A stretch of 52,173 bases of DNA from Pseudomonadales bacterium (GCA_019090615.1 JAHRVQ010000031.1:1-52173); one strand, 5' to 3'. Positions 16,728-26,182 are shown, numbered from the stretch's first letter. Program-made: numbers and translations. Notes: a model not told the origin generated them from the letters alone.

Positions 16728-17756
16728 ATGTTAAAGACGGTCCGAGTGGGCAACAGTGGGCTTAGTGTTTCTCAACTTTGTTTGGGGACGATGAATTTTG
16801 GTGAGCCTGGCAGGGGGCATCAGGCTGACTGGACCCTCGGCATTAAAGAAAGCCGAGAAATATTTAGCGCGGCGATGGATCTTGGATTGTTTTATTTTGA
16901 TTGCGCCGACAACTATGGTATCGGTGCCTGTGAAAAGGTGGTGGGTAAATTACTGCGTGAGCTGTTGCCCAGAGACGAATATGTTTTAACCTCTAAGGTG
17001 GCCATGCCGATGGGGCGTAATGCCAATCAATGTGGTCTGTCGAGAAAACATATTATGGAAGGGGTGGATAAAAGCCTGCAACGCACCGGCCATGATTATC
17101 TTGATCAACTCATTATTCACCGTCATCCACATGGTGTACCCGGGCAAATTAACGTGCCCATTGAGGAAACCCTGGAAGCTTTACATGATGTGGTTAAGTC
17201 GGGCAAGGTGTTATATCTTGGCGCCTCAACTATGTATGCCTGGCAGTTTGCAGAATTGCAACTGACCGCAGAAAAGCATGGCTGGACCCAATTTATCTCG
17301 ATGCAGAATCACTATAACTTGATTTATCGCGAAGAAGAGCGGGAAATGAACCCCTATTGCGTACATTCAGGTGTGGGCTTGACGCCCTGGTCGCCATTAG
17401 CACGGGGTATCCTGGCTGGCGCCTACAAGGGTGGCCTTGAAGCCGGCAGCACCAGTCGATCTAAAGGCATGGATAGCAAACGGACCTCCAGTCTCTATCG
17501 CGGTAAAAATGATTTCGAAATTGTTGCTCGAGTCAATAAGCTGGCTGAAAAGTATGGTAAATCAGCGGCTCAAATATCCCTTGCATGGCTGCTTAGCAAG
17601 CCTGGTATCGTTGCACCGGTGGTGGGTGTGTCGAAAGTATCGCAACTCAATGACCTGGTTGAGGCAACCGAGATCACACTTGAGGCTGACGATATCAGTT
17701 ACCTTGAAGCACTTTACCAACCCCTTGATAACCTGTTGTCGTTGGGATTCTCGTGA
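16728..17756 (+). CDS. aldo/keto reductase
   Basis: A 342-residue NADP-dependent oxidoreductase of the AKR fold. The catalytic tetrad is visible: Asp and Tyr in FDCADNYGIG, Lys in LTSKVAMPMG and His in LIIHRHPHG. The cofactor end shows VVGVSKVSQLNDLVEA. The chain matches the potassium-channel-beta/YajO-like branch in length. The substrate is unknown. GATGGAG is the ribosome binding site. The next gene starts only 7 bases after the stop, so the two form an operon and may process the same hydroxy-aldehyde or sugar. Confidence 0.9.
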   Translation: MLKTVRVGNSGLSVSQLCLGTMNFGEPGRGHQADWTLGIKESREIFSAAMDLGLFYFDCADNYGIGACEKVVGKLLRELLPRDEYVLTSKVAMPMGRNANQCGLSRKHIMEGVDKSLQRTGHDYLDQLIIHRHPHGVPGQINVPIEETLEALHDVVKSGKVLYLGASTMYAWQFAELQLTAEKHGWTQFISMQNHYNLIYREEEREMNPYCVHSGVGLTPWSPLARGILAGAYKGGLEAGSTSRSKGMDSKRTSSLYRGKNDFEIVARVNKLAEKYGKSAAQISLAWLLSKPGIVAPVVGVSKVSQLNDLVEATEITLEADDISYLEALYQPLDNLLSLGFS

Positions 17757-17763
17757 TCGAAAA

Positions 17764-18498
17764 ATGACCGATGAAGAATGGCGTGTGCGTATTGAGCTGG
17801 CTGGGCTGTGTCGACTGGTGGCCTTATATGGCTGGGATGATATGTTGGATACGCATATTACTGCCAGGGTACCAGGCGCTGGACATCATTTTTTGATTAA
17901 CGCCTATGGCTTGATGTTTGAAGAAATTACCGCCAGCAATTTGATCAAGGTAGATGTGGCTGGGCAACCGTTAAATTCTGCCGCGGCGGCAATCAATCCG
18001 GCGGGGTTTGTTATTCACAGCGCGATTCATAAAGCGCGCCCAGATGTTAATTTTGTGATTCATCTACATACTATTGCTGGCGTTGCAGTTTCTTGTCAAC
18101 AGACTGGCCTGCTACCGTTGAACCAGACTGCGTTGAGTGTTTATTCTGAATTAGCCTATCACGACTATGAAGGGATTGTTGCTGATGCAGAAGAGCAGGC
18201 GCGCCTGGTCGCTGACCTGGGTCAGAGCAACGCCCTCATGTTAAGACATCACGGCACGCTGGCATGCGGCCCAAATGCCGGCGGTGCCTGGCAAAAGATT
18301 TATCGTCTTGAACGTGCCTGTAGTATTCAGGTCGCCGCTACGAATTTAAGCACTGACGGATTATTGCCCCTGAGCGCCGATATTATTCGCCAACCTCGAG
18401 TCGGTTCAACCACGGAATCACTTAGGGCTCGAGGTGATTCCATCTGGCCGGCGATGGTGCGTAAACTAGACCGAGTCGATCCTTCCTACAAGCTGTAA
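17764..18498 (+). CDS. class II aldolase/adducin family protein
   Basis: A 244-residue class II aldolase/adducin-like protein. The metal-binding histidines are in FVIHLHTIAGVAV and LRHHGTLACG, with the early block DMLDTHITARVPG. Family members cleave phosphorylated sugars or decarboxylate keto acids using a divalent metal; adducin-like members may lack activity. An upstream extension of the frame overlaps the reductase gene out of phase and is rejected. ATG at 17764 sits right behind the reductase stop, indicating co-translation. Confidence 0.88.
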   Translation: MTDEEWRVRIELAGLCRLVALYGWDDMLDTHITARVPGAGHHFLINAYGLMFEEITASNLIKVDVAGQPLNSAAAAINPAGFVIHSAIHKARPDVNFVIHLHTIAGVAVSCQQTGLLPLNQTALSVYSELAYHDYEGIVADAEEQARLVADLGQSNALMLRHHGTLACGPNAGGAWQKIYRLERACSIQVAATNLSTDGLLPLSADIIRQPRVGSTTESLRARGDSIWPAMVRKLDRVDPSYKL

Positions 18499-18757
18499 AC
18501 CAAAGCTAAACCAGCTATCCAAAAACCACCCTGAATGGCCTGTTTTTTAGTAGCTGCTCGGCCGCTAAAAGTCAAAGTTCTGGCGTCGTTGTCGCTAGAT
18601 CCGGCAGTGGTTTGACGGTTTATGCGGCCAATATCGCAACGGTTTTCAGGGAAACTTTCAGGTCTCGCAATACTATGTCGGAATTCTTTACATAATGGTT
18701 TTTTGGAGTGTGGCGAAAAATCAATAAGCTATTGATTTTAAACTAAAAATAAATTGT
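18499..18757. other. intergenic upstream of the PEP-CTERM gene
   Basis: About 260 bp of AT-rich DNA ahead of the sigma-54-type promoter. It could hold activator-binding sites for a PrsR-like enhancer protein, but I found no convincing palindrome. Confidence 0.4.
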
Positions 18758-18773
18758 TGGCACGGTCTTCGCT
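18758..18773 (+). promoter_or_regulatory. candidate sigma-54 promoter
   Basis: TTGGCACGGTCTTCGCT (18757-18773) has GG and GC separated by exactly 10 bases and matches the sigma-54 consensus TGGCACG-N4-TTGCW at all but one core position. It lies about 45 bases before the start codon of the PEP-CTERM gene. RpoN-dependent, PrsR/PrsK-linked control of PEP-CTERM genes is known. Confidence 0.75.
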
Positions 18774-18818
18774 GTATATCAAATACACTCAAAAATATCT
18801 GCTTTTAAGGATTTATAG

Positions 18819-19568
18819 ATGTACAACGTAGTATCTAAAACTTTTACAGGTTTTGCTTCTTTGGTGACCGCTAGTTTACTGCTTGCTTCACCTGTTAATG
18901 CCACCTTATTGATCGAACAATATGCCTCTGGCGATGCAACGCCAGGTAGCCTCGGCAGCTGGTCATTGACCGATTTTGATGTTGTTAATGGCGGCCAGAT
19001 TGGTGTGGGTACAAGCACATTAAATGCGCCTTCTGGTGATGCAATCACCTTTGTTGATGCAGCGGGTGAGGAACTCGAATTAAATCGAAACCTGGCGGAC
19101 AATGTTTCCTGGTGGAATAACGGTGAGACCTCCGATTATGATGTTTTTACTACCGATGAAAACTTGATCACCATCCTTTTGCCGGAAAATACTTTTGCTT
19201 TTTCGTTTAGTGTGGGCGCTGACCTCAGTTCAAATTATGCCAATGCCTGGTTGATCGCAACAGAGACCGATGGTCTCGGCATTGATTCTCACTATAATTT
19301 TAATGTTAATCGAAATAATACCCCTGGATTTGGTATTTATTCAGAAATTGCCGCCGATGGTTCATGTAGCGCACTCACTTCCGTTACCATTGAGCCTGAT
19401 TATTGGGGCGTCGGTAATTTTTCTATCAATCAAAGTGGGCTCGGCTGTCTTGCACCCTTGCCTAACAGTGTGCCAGAACCTGCCGGTACAGCGTTGTTTG
19501 GTTTAGGTCTGGTTACCCTGCTATTTGGACGTAGGCGTTCACAAAGAATAAGCCCGATAAAAATATAG
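18819..19568 (+). CDS. PEP-CTERM sorting-domain protein
   Basis: A 249-residue surface or exported protein. A Sec signal peptide covers about residues 1-29 (ending VNA). The C-terminus has the exosortase sorting tag: VPEPAGTALFGLGLVTLLFG followed by an Arg-rich RRRS tail. The region between is a Ser/Thr/Gly/Asn-rich beta domain without a named family. An exosortase (EpsH) elsewhere in the genome would cut near the PEP motif and attach or release the protein into the extracellular matrix. AAGGA precedes the ATG. The gene stands alone behind a sigma-54-type promoter and is followed by a strong hairpin. Confidence 0.92.
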   Translation: MYNVVSKTFTGFASLVTASLLLASPVNATLLIEQYASGDATPGSLGSWSLTDFDVVNGGQIGVGTSTLNAPSGDAITFVDAAGEELELNRNLADNVSWWNNGETSDYDVFTTDENLITILLPENTFAFSFSVGADLSSNYANAWLIATETDGLGIDSHYNFNVNRNNTPGFGIYSEIAADGSCSALTSVTIEPDYWGVGNFSINQSGLGCLAPLPNSVPEPAGTALFGLGLVTLLFGRRRSQRISPIKI

Positions 19569-19584
19569 GGAAGGGTGCCAGGTC

Positions 19585-19623
19585 GTTAGCAACCGTAGCT
19601 TCTCGTTTTGTACCGTTGCTAAC
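19585..19623 (+). terminator. hairpin after the PEP-CTERM gene
   Basis: GTTAGCAAC pairs with GTTGCTAAC (9 bp); inside, after a C-C mismatch, GTA pairs with TAC. It starts 16 bases after the stop codon. No T-tract follows, so termination efficiency is uncertain. Confidence 0.55.
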
Positions 19624-19666
19624 AGTCCTGAACCTGTACACAGTCCTGAACCTATAAACAGTCCTT
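19622..19666. repeat. 18-bp tandem duplication
   Basis: ACAGTCCTGAACCTGTAC is followed by ACAGTCCTGAACCTATAA and a truncated third ACAGTCCTT. It abuts the preceding hairpin. Confidence 0.85.
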
Positions 19667-19724
19667 ATTAGTTGTTTTTCAATGAGCTAGCCCTGATTAA
19701 ACAGGGTGTTGTTGTAGATAGCCT

Positions 19725-20393
19725 TTAATCAGCACTTTGCTGACAGTTGATAAGTAAAATTTCGCCGGCAGCAGCGACAGGTTTTTTTAACCGTTTGGTA
19801 ATGAGCTTGACCCCGGGGTATTTCTTTTTAGTTTTTGTCACAAGGTCCGTAAATGGTTGGCGACAGGGGTCGGCGATAATAATTTGATCCACACCAGCGC
19901 GTTTTGCACGGCCAATTAAAAGATTTAAAATCTGTGTCATTTCGTCCCAATAACAGATATCTGCGCCGATAATCAGGTCAAATTTTTTCAGGCTGTTAAC
20001 AGTTAGCTGCTGAAAAGACATTTTTTTTGCTTCGATTGCGACCTTATTTATCTCAGCGTGTAAGGTCATAAATGGCAGTACGTTTGAGTCTGCATCAATG
20101 CCGGTTACATCTGCGTTATATTTTTTTGCGCAATAGATACCCAATAATCCCCAGCCGCAGCCTATTTCAAGCACCCGGAGGTTTTCTTTAAGCGGGTTCT
20201 TGCGCAGATAATCCATGATCAAAAAACTAGAATTCCAGAACTTATTACCGTGCAAGGTGGCGATATTACCTGCCCGTTTTAAACGCCGTATGTCCTGGTG
20301 GGAAGAGTTTAAAATCTTTACCCCAAAGGCCGTACGCTGGTTTGCCCTGGAAGTAATTTTCGTGGTTTTTTTTGCTGCCATTGAGGACACCAT
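19725..20393 (-). CDS. class I SAM-dependent methyltransferase (METTL20/21-like)
   Basis: A ~222-residue methyltransferase. The SAM-binding motif is VLEIGCGWGLLGIYCAKKY, followed by ADVTGIDADSNVLPFM and a post-motif GADICYWDEMTQIL. This pattern fits the protein-lysine methyltransferase_16 group, which includes eukaryotic METTL20/21 and bacterial ETF-beta methyltransferases. The N-terminus is Lys/Arg-rich (AAKKTTKITSRANQR). I chose ATG at 20393; a TTG at 20402 and an ATG at 20381 are alternatives. It is transcribed away from the molybdenum hydroxylase genes. The target is unknown. Confidence 0.8.
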   Translation of the reverse strand: MVSSMAAKKTTKITSRANQRTAFGVKILNSSHQDIRRLKRAGNIATLHGNKFWNSSFLIMDYLRKNPLKENLRVLEIGCGWGLLGIYCAKKYNADVTGIDADSNVLPFMTLHAEINKVAIEAKKMSFQQLTVNSLKKFDLIIGADICYWDEMTQILNLLIGRAKRAGVDQIIIADPCRQPFTDLVTKTKKKYPGVKLITKRLKKPVAAAGEILLINCQQSAD

Positions 20394-20670
20394 TGAGAGC
20401 AATCACTTAACGCGAACTGCATATTTTAGGTAGAAGGTTGTCGATAGAATATTATAAATAGAATGTTGTTGAGAAAAAGTACCTGGTTGAGGCAACGTCA
20501 GGTTAAGAAAAATTTAGCCTATGCTGGCTGCTATTCTAACCTGCCAAAATAACCCAGGGTAGGGTGGTGCATGATGTATCGTTAAACAGTCCACTTGATA
20601 TGCGGTAGCAGTTAATGGCACTGTTAGGGTACTAAAAAAGGATCGCCAAAAAAAGGAATGAGGTGTAAAT

Positions 20671-21210
20671 ATGTCGCTTAGCTTTAGCATTAATGGCCAG
20701 CCAGTGCGTACTGCACTGACGTCGGATACCCCTTTGTTGTGGGTTATTCGGGATGAACTGGATCTCAAAGGTACAAAATATGGTTGTGGTATTGGTCAAT
20801 GCGGTGCTTGTACGGTACATATTGATGGTGTTGCAGCGCGTTCCTGTATTACACCTGTTGGTGCGATTAAGAATAAGACTATTACCACTATCGAAGGTTT
20901 AGATGGGGATGGTGAGCATAAATTGCAAACGGCCTGGATTGAAGCGCAGGCACCGCAATGTGGTTATTGTCAGTCTGGGCAGATTATGCAGGCGGCCAGC
21001 CTGTTAAAAAGCTATCCACAACCAACAGATGCTCAAATTGATCAGGTGATGAACGGCAATCTATGTCGTTGTATGGCCTATGTGCGTATCCGTAAAGCCA
21101 TAAAAATAGCGGCGACATCACTACCATCCAGTTCACAACAGCTGTCCGATCAACACCCGACGCAGGCCAGTATTAAATCGAGTATTAGTTCGACAGGCAG
21201 CAAGGTATGA
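20671..21210 (+). CDS. [2Fe-2S] subunit of a molybdenum hydroxylase (IorA-like)
   Basis: A 179-residue small subunit with both iron-sulfur clusters of the xanthine-oxidase family. The plant-type cluster uses Cys39, Cys44, Cys47 and Cys59 (YGCGIGQCGACTVHIDG). The second uses Cys97, Cys100, Cys132 and Cys134 (QCGYCQSGQ and NLCRCMAY). It passes electrons from the Mo site of the next gene product. It overlaps that gene by 4 bases (ATGA), a translational coupling. There is a Ser-rich tail of about 25 residues. GAGGTG before the ATG is the ribosome binding site. Confidence 0.93.
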   Translation: MSLSFSINGQPVRTALTSDTPLLWVIRDELDLKGTKYGCGIGQCGACTVHIDGVAARSCITPVGAIKNKTITTIEGLDGDGEHKLQTAWIEAQAPQCGYCQSGQIMQAASLLKSYPQPTDAQIDQVMNGNLCRCMAYVRIRKAIKIAATSLPSSSQQLSDQHPTQASIKSSISSTGSKV

Positions 21211-23531
21211 ATAAACTTTCTCATTTAGGGCCTTTTAATACACTAGAAAAAAGCCGTCAGGTCAGTCGCAGAGGTTTTTTGATTGGCGCGACTAGTGTGG
21301 GATTTACGCTGGCTTTTATGCCCCCAGAGGTTGGTGCTAACGACCGAGATGATTTGGTTGATAATGGTGCGGCAGCCGCTTTGAATGACGCATCAAATGG
21401 GGTATTTGAACCGACGGTCTGGTACAGCATAGACCCAACAGGCATTGTTACGGTCAATATTGCTGAGGCTGAAATGGGCCAGCATATAGGCACTGCACTG
21501 GCGCGTATTATTGCTGAGGAACTTGAGGCCGACTGGCAACAGGTGGCATTAAAGTATGTTGATACCGAAGCCAAATATGGTTATCGAGTAACTGGTGGAA
21601 GCTGGTCCATCTGGCATAATTTTGATTTATTGAGCAGAGCTGGCGCGGCGGGAAAAAAAGCCCTTATTGAAGAAGGCGCAAAGTTGTTGGGAGTCGCGAG
21701 CTATGAATGCTCGGCCCGCAATAGCCAGGTTATCCATAAAGATCGCAGTATTAGCTATGCGGAAATCGTAACCCGGGGCAATATCTCAAGGGTTTATTCT
21801 GCCCAACAATTATTAAAAATGCCCATCAAACATCCCGCTAACAGGGTCTTGATTGGTGAGGACACAAAGGCGTTAGATATTCCAGACAAGACTCGCGGCA
21901 AGGCGGTCTACGGTATTGATGCCAGTTATCCAGGGATGGTATACGGTAAACCATTAATACCGCCGACGCGATATGGCGCAAAGATAACCGCTATCGACGA
22001 TGCTGCGGCATTAAAAATTGTTGGTTATCAACGCACCATCGCTTTGACGGATCCGTCAAATACTGTACCTGGTTGGGCCGTTGTCATTGCTGATTCATAC
22101 CATGCAGCCCTCAAAGCGGCGCCGCTTGTTAAAGTTAGTTGGGATGCGGGTGATACCGCCGGCGTGTCTGAACAGGATATTCTGGATCGTGGTGGGGCGC
22201 TAATTGAGTCTGCGGTGGGTTCGTTGCTACTTGATGACCCCCTGGTGGATACGAATTTCGCCGCCGCTAAGGAAGTTTTGCAACGGCGTTATACCACCAG
22301 TACGGTATTACATTTTCCACTTGAACCGATGAATGCCATAGCCCTGGAAAAAAACGGCAATTGGGAGATACATACGGGTAATCAATGGCAGTCGTTAACG
22401 CTACCTGTATATGCGCAGGCGCTGGATGTTGCTGAAGAAAAAATAATTATGCGCAGCTATTTGATTGGCGGTGGTTTTGGCCGCCGCTTGATGGGCGATT
22501 ATGGCGTACCGGCTTTATTGGCAGCCAAAGCATTGGCTAAACCAGTGAAACTTTTGCTAAGCCGTGAAGACGATTCGAGATTTGATTCTGTTCGCTCGCC
22601 CTCAGTTCAGGACGTTAGTATGGCTTTTGATCAACAGCAACAGGTGATCGGTATGCAGCATCATGCTGCTGCGGGCTGGCCGACGGAAGTGATGGCGCCG
22701 GGTTTTTTGGGTACTGGTACTAATGGAGAAAAATATGATCCATTTTCAATTAGTGGCGCTAATCACTGGTATAGCGTAGGCAGCCATCGGGTTAGGGCTA
22801 TCTCAAATGATCTGGCGAACAAAACCTTCCGCCCAGGCTGGTTACGATCGGTTGGTCCGGGCTGGATTAACTGGGCGTTGGAGTCATTTATGGACGAAGC
22901 AGCGCATAAAGTGGGAATAGATCCAATCACCTTCCGTTTGAAACATTTGATCAGCCGCGGCAGAAATAAAGGCGCTGCACCAAATTCTGTGGGTGGTGCC
23001 AATCGCCTGGTTCGGGTGCTACGCCAGGTGGCTCAAAATGCCGGCTGGGGTCAGGACCTGCCTGTTGATACCGGCATGGGTGTGGCAACGACCTTTGGTC
23101 AGGAGCGGGATATGCCCACCTGGTGCGGCTGCGTGGCACTGGTCCATGTGGATCGTAAAACTGGAAAAATCAGTTTGCAGAAACTCAGCCTGGTGTTAGA
23201 TGCAGGTACTATCGTACATCCTGATGGTGCCTTGGCTCAGACCGAAGGAGCGGCCCTATGGGGGGTTAGTATGGCGTTGCATGAGGGTGCAAAATTTGTC
23301 AATGGTGAGGTTGAAGATACTAATTTAAATACCTATACCCCATTGAGAATGTCGGATGTGCCGGCCATGGATATTGAATTTATTGAAAATAATTATCAGT
23401 CGGTTGGCCTGGGTGAACCTGCTACAACAGTGGTTGCGCCAGCGATTGGTAATGCAATTTTTAATGCCGTAGGTGTGCGATTGCGACATTTGCCGATGAC
23501 TTCGGCGGCAGTTCTGGCTGAGCTTGTCTAA
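21207..23531 (+). CDS. molybdopterin-binding large subunit (IorB-like, aldehyde/N-heterocycle oxidoreductase)
   Basis: A 774-residue subunit binding the molybdenum cofactor. The N-terminus has a twin-arginine signal (SRRGFLIGATSVGFTLAFMP), so the folded complex is exported by Tat, carrying the small subunit along. MCD-type motifs include AEMGQHIGTALARIIAEEL, LIGGGFGRRL, and a C-terminal GLGEPATTVVAPA with the catalytic Glu. The pattern matches isoquinoline 1-oxidoreductase beta and periplasmic aldehyde oxidases. No FAD subunit, c-type cytochrome or XdhC-type maturation gene lies next to it, so the electron acceptor and substrate are unknown. Confidence 0.92.
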   Translation: MNKLSHLGPFNTLEKSRQVSRRGFLIGATSVGFTLAFMPPEVGANDRDDLVDNGAAAALNDASNGVFEPTVWYSIDPTGIVTVNIAEAEMGQHIGTALARIIAEELEADWQQVALKYVDTEAKYGYRVTGGSWSIWHNFDLLSRAGAAGKKALIEEGAKLLGVASYECSARNSQVIHKDRSISYAEIVTRGNISRVYSAQQLLKMPIKHPANRVLIGEDTKALDIPDKTRGKAVYGIDASYPGMVYGKPLIPPTRYGAKITAIDDAAALKIVGYQRTIALTDPSNTVPGWAVVIADSYHAALKAAPLVKVSWDAGDTAGVSEQDILDRGGALIESAVGSLLLDDPLVDTNFAAAKEVLQRRYTTSTVLHFPLEPMNAIALEKNGNWEIHTGNQWQSLTLPVYAQALDVAEEKIIMRSYLIGGGFGRRLMGDYGVPALLAAKALAKPVKLLLSREDDSRFDSVRSPSVQDVSMAFDQQQQVIGMQHHAAAGWPTEVMAPGFLGTGTNGEKYDPFSISGANHWYSVGSHRVRAISNDLANKTFRPGWLRSVGPGWINWALESFMDEAAHKVGIDPITFRLKHLISRGRNKGAAPNSVGGANRLVRVLRQVAQNAGWGQDLPVDTGMGVATTFGQERDMPTWCGCVALVHVDRKTGKISLQKLSLVLDAGTIVHPDGALAQTEGAALWGVSMALHEGAKFVNGEVEDTNLNTYTPLRMSDVPAMDIEFIENNYQSVGLGEPATTVVAPAIGNAIFNAVGVRLRHLPMTSAAVLAELV

Positions 23532-23609
23532 GTTCGGTTTATTTTGGTGCATTTGCGGCTAGTTCATCCTGCCTGTCTATACTGAAAGAAAGGTGGGTGG
23601 AAGATTAGT

Positions 23610-25307
23610 GTGGGTAATCTGATAAATTGGAAATCACGTTATGCTGAAATGGTGGATCAGCAGGAAAAGCAACAGGGGCGATATCGAAAAAAAAATAGCC
23701 TGATGCTGGCTGCATTAAGCAGCGTTTTATCCCTTGCCAGGGATATTGACGATGCCGAGACTGATCAAAAGCTATTGGCCCTGCAGGGCCTTTTGCGGCA
23801 GGACAAAATAACCAATGTTGATCTTGAGCAGGCGGTTCGGACCCTGGCTAACCGGGCCAAGTCCAGTATGGACAGCCGGCAGCAAAAACTAACTAAAATT
23901 ACCGGCGATCTAAAGCGGCTCTCAAAAAGTGTTCGCGAGATCGCCGCTGACCCCAGCATTGTAAATTCGTTAAAGCAATTTGAGAAAAATCTGGCCGGTA
24001 AGAAAAAGAGTTATGCTGAGTTACCCGCGCTATTAGAGCAACTGGTATCTTTGCACAAGTCTGCGATCAATGAACTGAACGATAATCTTAAGAACGATCT
24101 GAAGAACAAGCAAAATATTAAGCCGAAGAAAGCTGACGGTCATTCAGATCAGAGGTCTCTCTGGCAACGTTGGTTTGGTTCGTCATCAGGTAATCCCGGG
24201 GCGGCTCTATCCGATGCAATGTCAGATGCAACCCATGCTGCTGAATTGCAGAATGAGCAAACTGAATATGTGCCGGTATTGACCAGTTCTCTGGCTGGTT
24301 TGATGGATCAGATCAGGCCGCCTGAGGATGTTAAAGTAGTTTACGATGAGGTTTGTACGCTACTGGAGAGTTCGCCCTCTATCGTTCAACTGCCGGCGCT
24401 GGTGAATTCTGTGTGTGAGGTGGTTTCTGCGACCTTGCAAAATGACCAACAGGAATTTGAAAATTTTCTTAGCAAGCTGAACAAAAAAATCCAGCATGCT
24501 AATAATAATCTTGCGACCTCGCAATCTATGTGGTTAGAAGAAGTAGAGGCAGGTAATCAGCTCAATCAGTCTATTCGCCAGGCCGTGGGCAGGATTCAGT
24601 CAAACATAGAGTCAGTGACTGAAATAGATCAGTTAAAGGCCGAAGTGAGCAACAACTTGGACCAAATGGTGTCGATTATCGACCAACACCAGAAAGACGG
24701 CCTGAGCCGTCATCAGTCACTTAGCGAAGAGCTCAATGCATTGTCCAGCCGAGCTAAACAAATGGAGCAGGCTACTCGCGATGCGGAAGTGAAAATTGAG
24801 GAGCAGCGTCAGCGGGCATTGACCGATTCACTAACAAGATTACCCAATCGTGAGTTCTATCAGCAACGGGCGCGACAGGAAGTCGCCCGCTGGCACCGCT
24901 ATGAACGGCCTTTATGTCTGGCGGTTTGTGATATAGATTTTTTCAAAATGGTGAATGATAACCACGGCCATGTGGCCGGCGATGAGGTGCTAAAACAGGT
25001 CGCTGATATTATAAAAAATCGACTCAGGGAAAGTGATTTTGTGGCGCGTTATGGCGGTGAAGAATTTGTTGTGTTGTTGCCGGAAACAGAACGGGAGCAG
25101 GCCTTTGCAGTAATGGATTCAGTCCGCGAGGGTATTGATATGGCACCATTTGAATTTGCCGGCGAGGATATACCGGTATCGATATCCATTGGTATTGTAA
25201 ATTTTAAGGGTAAGGATATTTTAGGTAGTGCCTTTGCCCGCGCAGATAAGGCCCTGTACAGGGCCAAAGGCGCTGGACGCAATTGCTGCATTATCGCTGA
25301 TGCCTGA
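23610..25307 (+). CDS. diguanylate cyclase with long coiled-coil N-terminus
   Basis: A 565-residue cytoplasmic protein. Residues 1-400 are highly charged and helical, with predicted coiled coils and no membrane helix. A GGDEF domain begins at DSLTRLPNREFY (about 410). It has the metal-binding CDIDFFKMVND, the active site RYGGEEF, and the inhibitory I-site RESD five residues before the GGEEF. It should make cyclic di-GMP with product feedback. No sensory domain is recognised; the N-terminal region may bind a protein partner. The start is GTG at 23610 with GGGTGGAAG upstream (GTG at 23608 is out of frame). It stands alone. Confidence 0.93.
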   Translation: MGNLINWKSRYAEMVDQQEKQQGRYRKKNSLMLAALSSVLSLARDIDDAETDQKLLALQGLLRQDKITNVDLEQAVRTLANRAKSSMDSRQQKLTKITGDLKRLSKSVREIAADPSIVNSLKQFEKNLAGKKKSYAELPALLEQLVSLHKSAINELNDNLKNDLKNKQNIKPKKADGHSDQRSLWQRWFGSSSGNPGAALSDAMSDATHAAELQNEQTEYVPVLTSSLAGLMDQIRPPEDVKVVYDEVCTLLESSPSIVQLPALVNSVCEVVSATLQNDQQEFENFLSKLNKKIQHANNNLATSQSMWLEEVEAGNQLNQSIRQAVGRIQSNIESVTEIDQLKAEVSNNLDQMVSIIDQHQKDGLSRHQSLSEELNALSSRAKQMEQATRDAEVKIEEQRQRALTDSLTRLPNREFYQQRARQEVARWHRYERPLCLAVCDIDFFKMVNDNHGHVAGDEVLKQVADIIKNRLRESDFVARYGGEEFVVLLPETEREQAFAVMDSVREGIDMAPFEFAGEDIPVSISIGIVNFKGKDILGSAFARADKALYRAKGAGRNCCIIADA

Positions 25308-25348
25308 TAGTGAGAGCAATGCTTACCAGACAGGCCAGCCAAACTTGC

Positions 25349-26182
25349 TCAGGCGGGGTAATAAGCGTCTTTACCCTGGGTATAGGTGAAGAAAGTCTGG
25401 TCAGCATTGCGGTTGACTAAATGTCTCGAAAACATCGGATGATTCAGGCTTCTTACCTCATGTTCTAGCTCAAATAGCTTTTCTCCCGTGTCTGGATCAA
25501 CTATCTGAGTAAAACGATACTGGTGTTGATCAGATTCTTCGATGATCAAGCCGCGCTCTAATAGTGCATTGTAAGGTGAGGAAAAATTAGCCAGGTAGAT
25601 GGCTATATGGTGGCCATCATAAGGTTTTACTTCATCACTGGCTTTAAAACGTAATATTTGCTCGCGGCCAATTGCCACTTCGCAATAATTTTCCTGGGTG
25701 TTTACTGGCGCGCCCATAATCTGTTGGTAAAAACGACCGATGCCCGAAATATGCTGATAGTTCACATTCAATTCCACATAGGCGATCCCTAGTTGCATCT
25801 TTGCCTGGCTTTCAAAACAGTGCAGGGTGTTGCCCCAGGGGCAGGTAACGGTGATCTGCTGCTCGCTAATTTCATAACTGAACAATGTTTCCTTCAAGCG
25901 CTTACCGGCGCTTTCCAGGCGTTTTTGTAAGGATGCAAGGCTTGGAACCCGGATGCCTACCTTGCCACGTAATACCTGCGGTTCACCTCTGGGTAAATGA
26001 AATTGCTGGTTGCCAAGGTTTATCCAGACGTTAAAGGGGCCAAAATCAATATAGGGATCACGCGTAAAACCCATTATGTTGACGTAAAATAGTGTGCCTA
26101 AAGATTGGTCTGGCAGGGTTAGGTTAACGTGTTCCAAAGCCAGAATATTACCAACGTCTTCAATTTGACGATCAAAGTCCAC
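25349..26182 (-). CDS. VOC (glyoxalase/dioxygenase-fold) protein
   Basis: A 277-residue two-domain vicinal-oxygen-chelate protein. The first domain is near residues 14-125 (LALEHVNLTLPD, FYVNIMGFTRDP). The second is near 130-270, with IAYVELNVNYQ, FYQQIMGAPVN and HHIAIYLANFSSP. Candidate metal ligands are His18, His176-177 and Glu residues in LFELEHEVRS. The superfamily covers glyoxalase I, extradiol dioxygenases and epimerases, so function is open. It converges on the diguanylate cyclase gene. GGAGATAAAT precedes its ATG. Confidence 0.78.
   Translation of the reverse strand: MDFDRQIEDVGNILALEHVNLTLPDQSLGTLFYVNIMGFTRDPYIDFGPFNVWINLGNQQFHLPRGEPQVLRGKVGIRVPSLASLQKRLESAGKRLKETLFSYEISEQQITVTCPWGNTLHCFESQAKMQLGIAYVELNVNYQHISGIGRFYQQIMGAPVNTQENYCEVAIGREQILRFKASDEVKPYDGHHIAIYLANFSSPYNALLERGLIIEESDQHQYRFTQIVDPDTGEKLFELEHEVRSLNHPMFSRHLVNRNADQTFFTYTQGKDAYYPA

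Noticed and set aside
17431-17763. N-terminal extension of the aldolase frame
   Set aside because: It overlaps the aldo/keto reductase out of phase and lacks aldolase similarity; ATG at 17764 matches the family.
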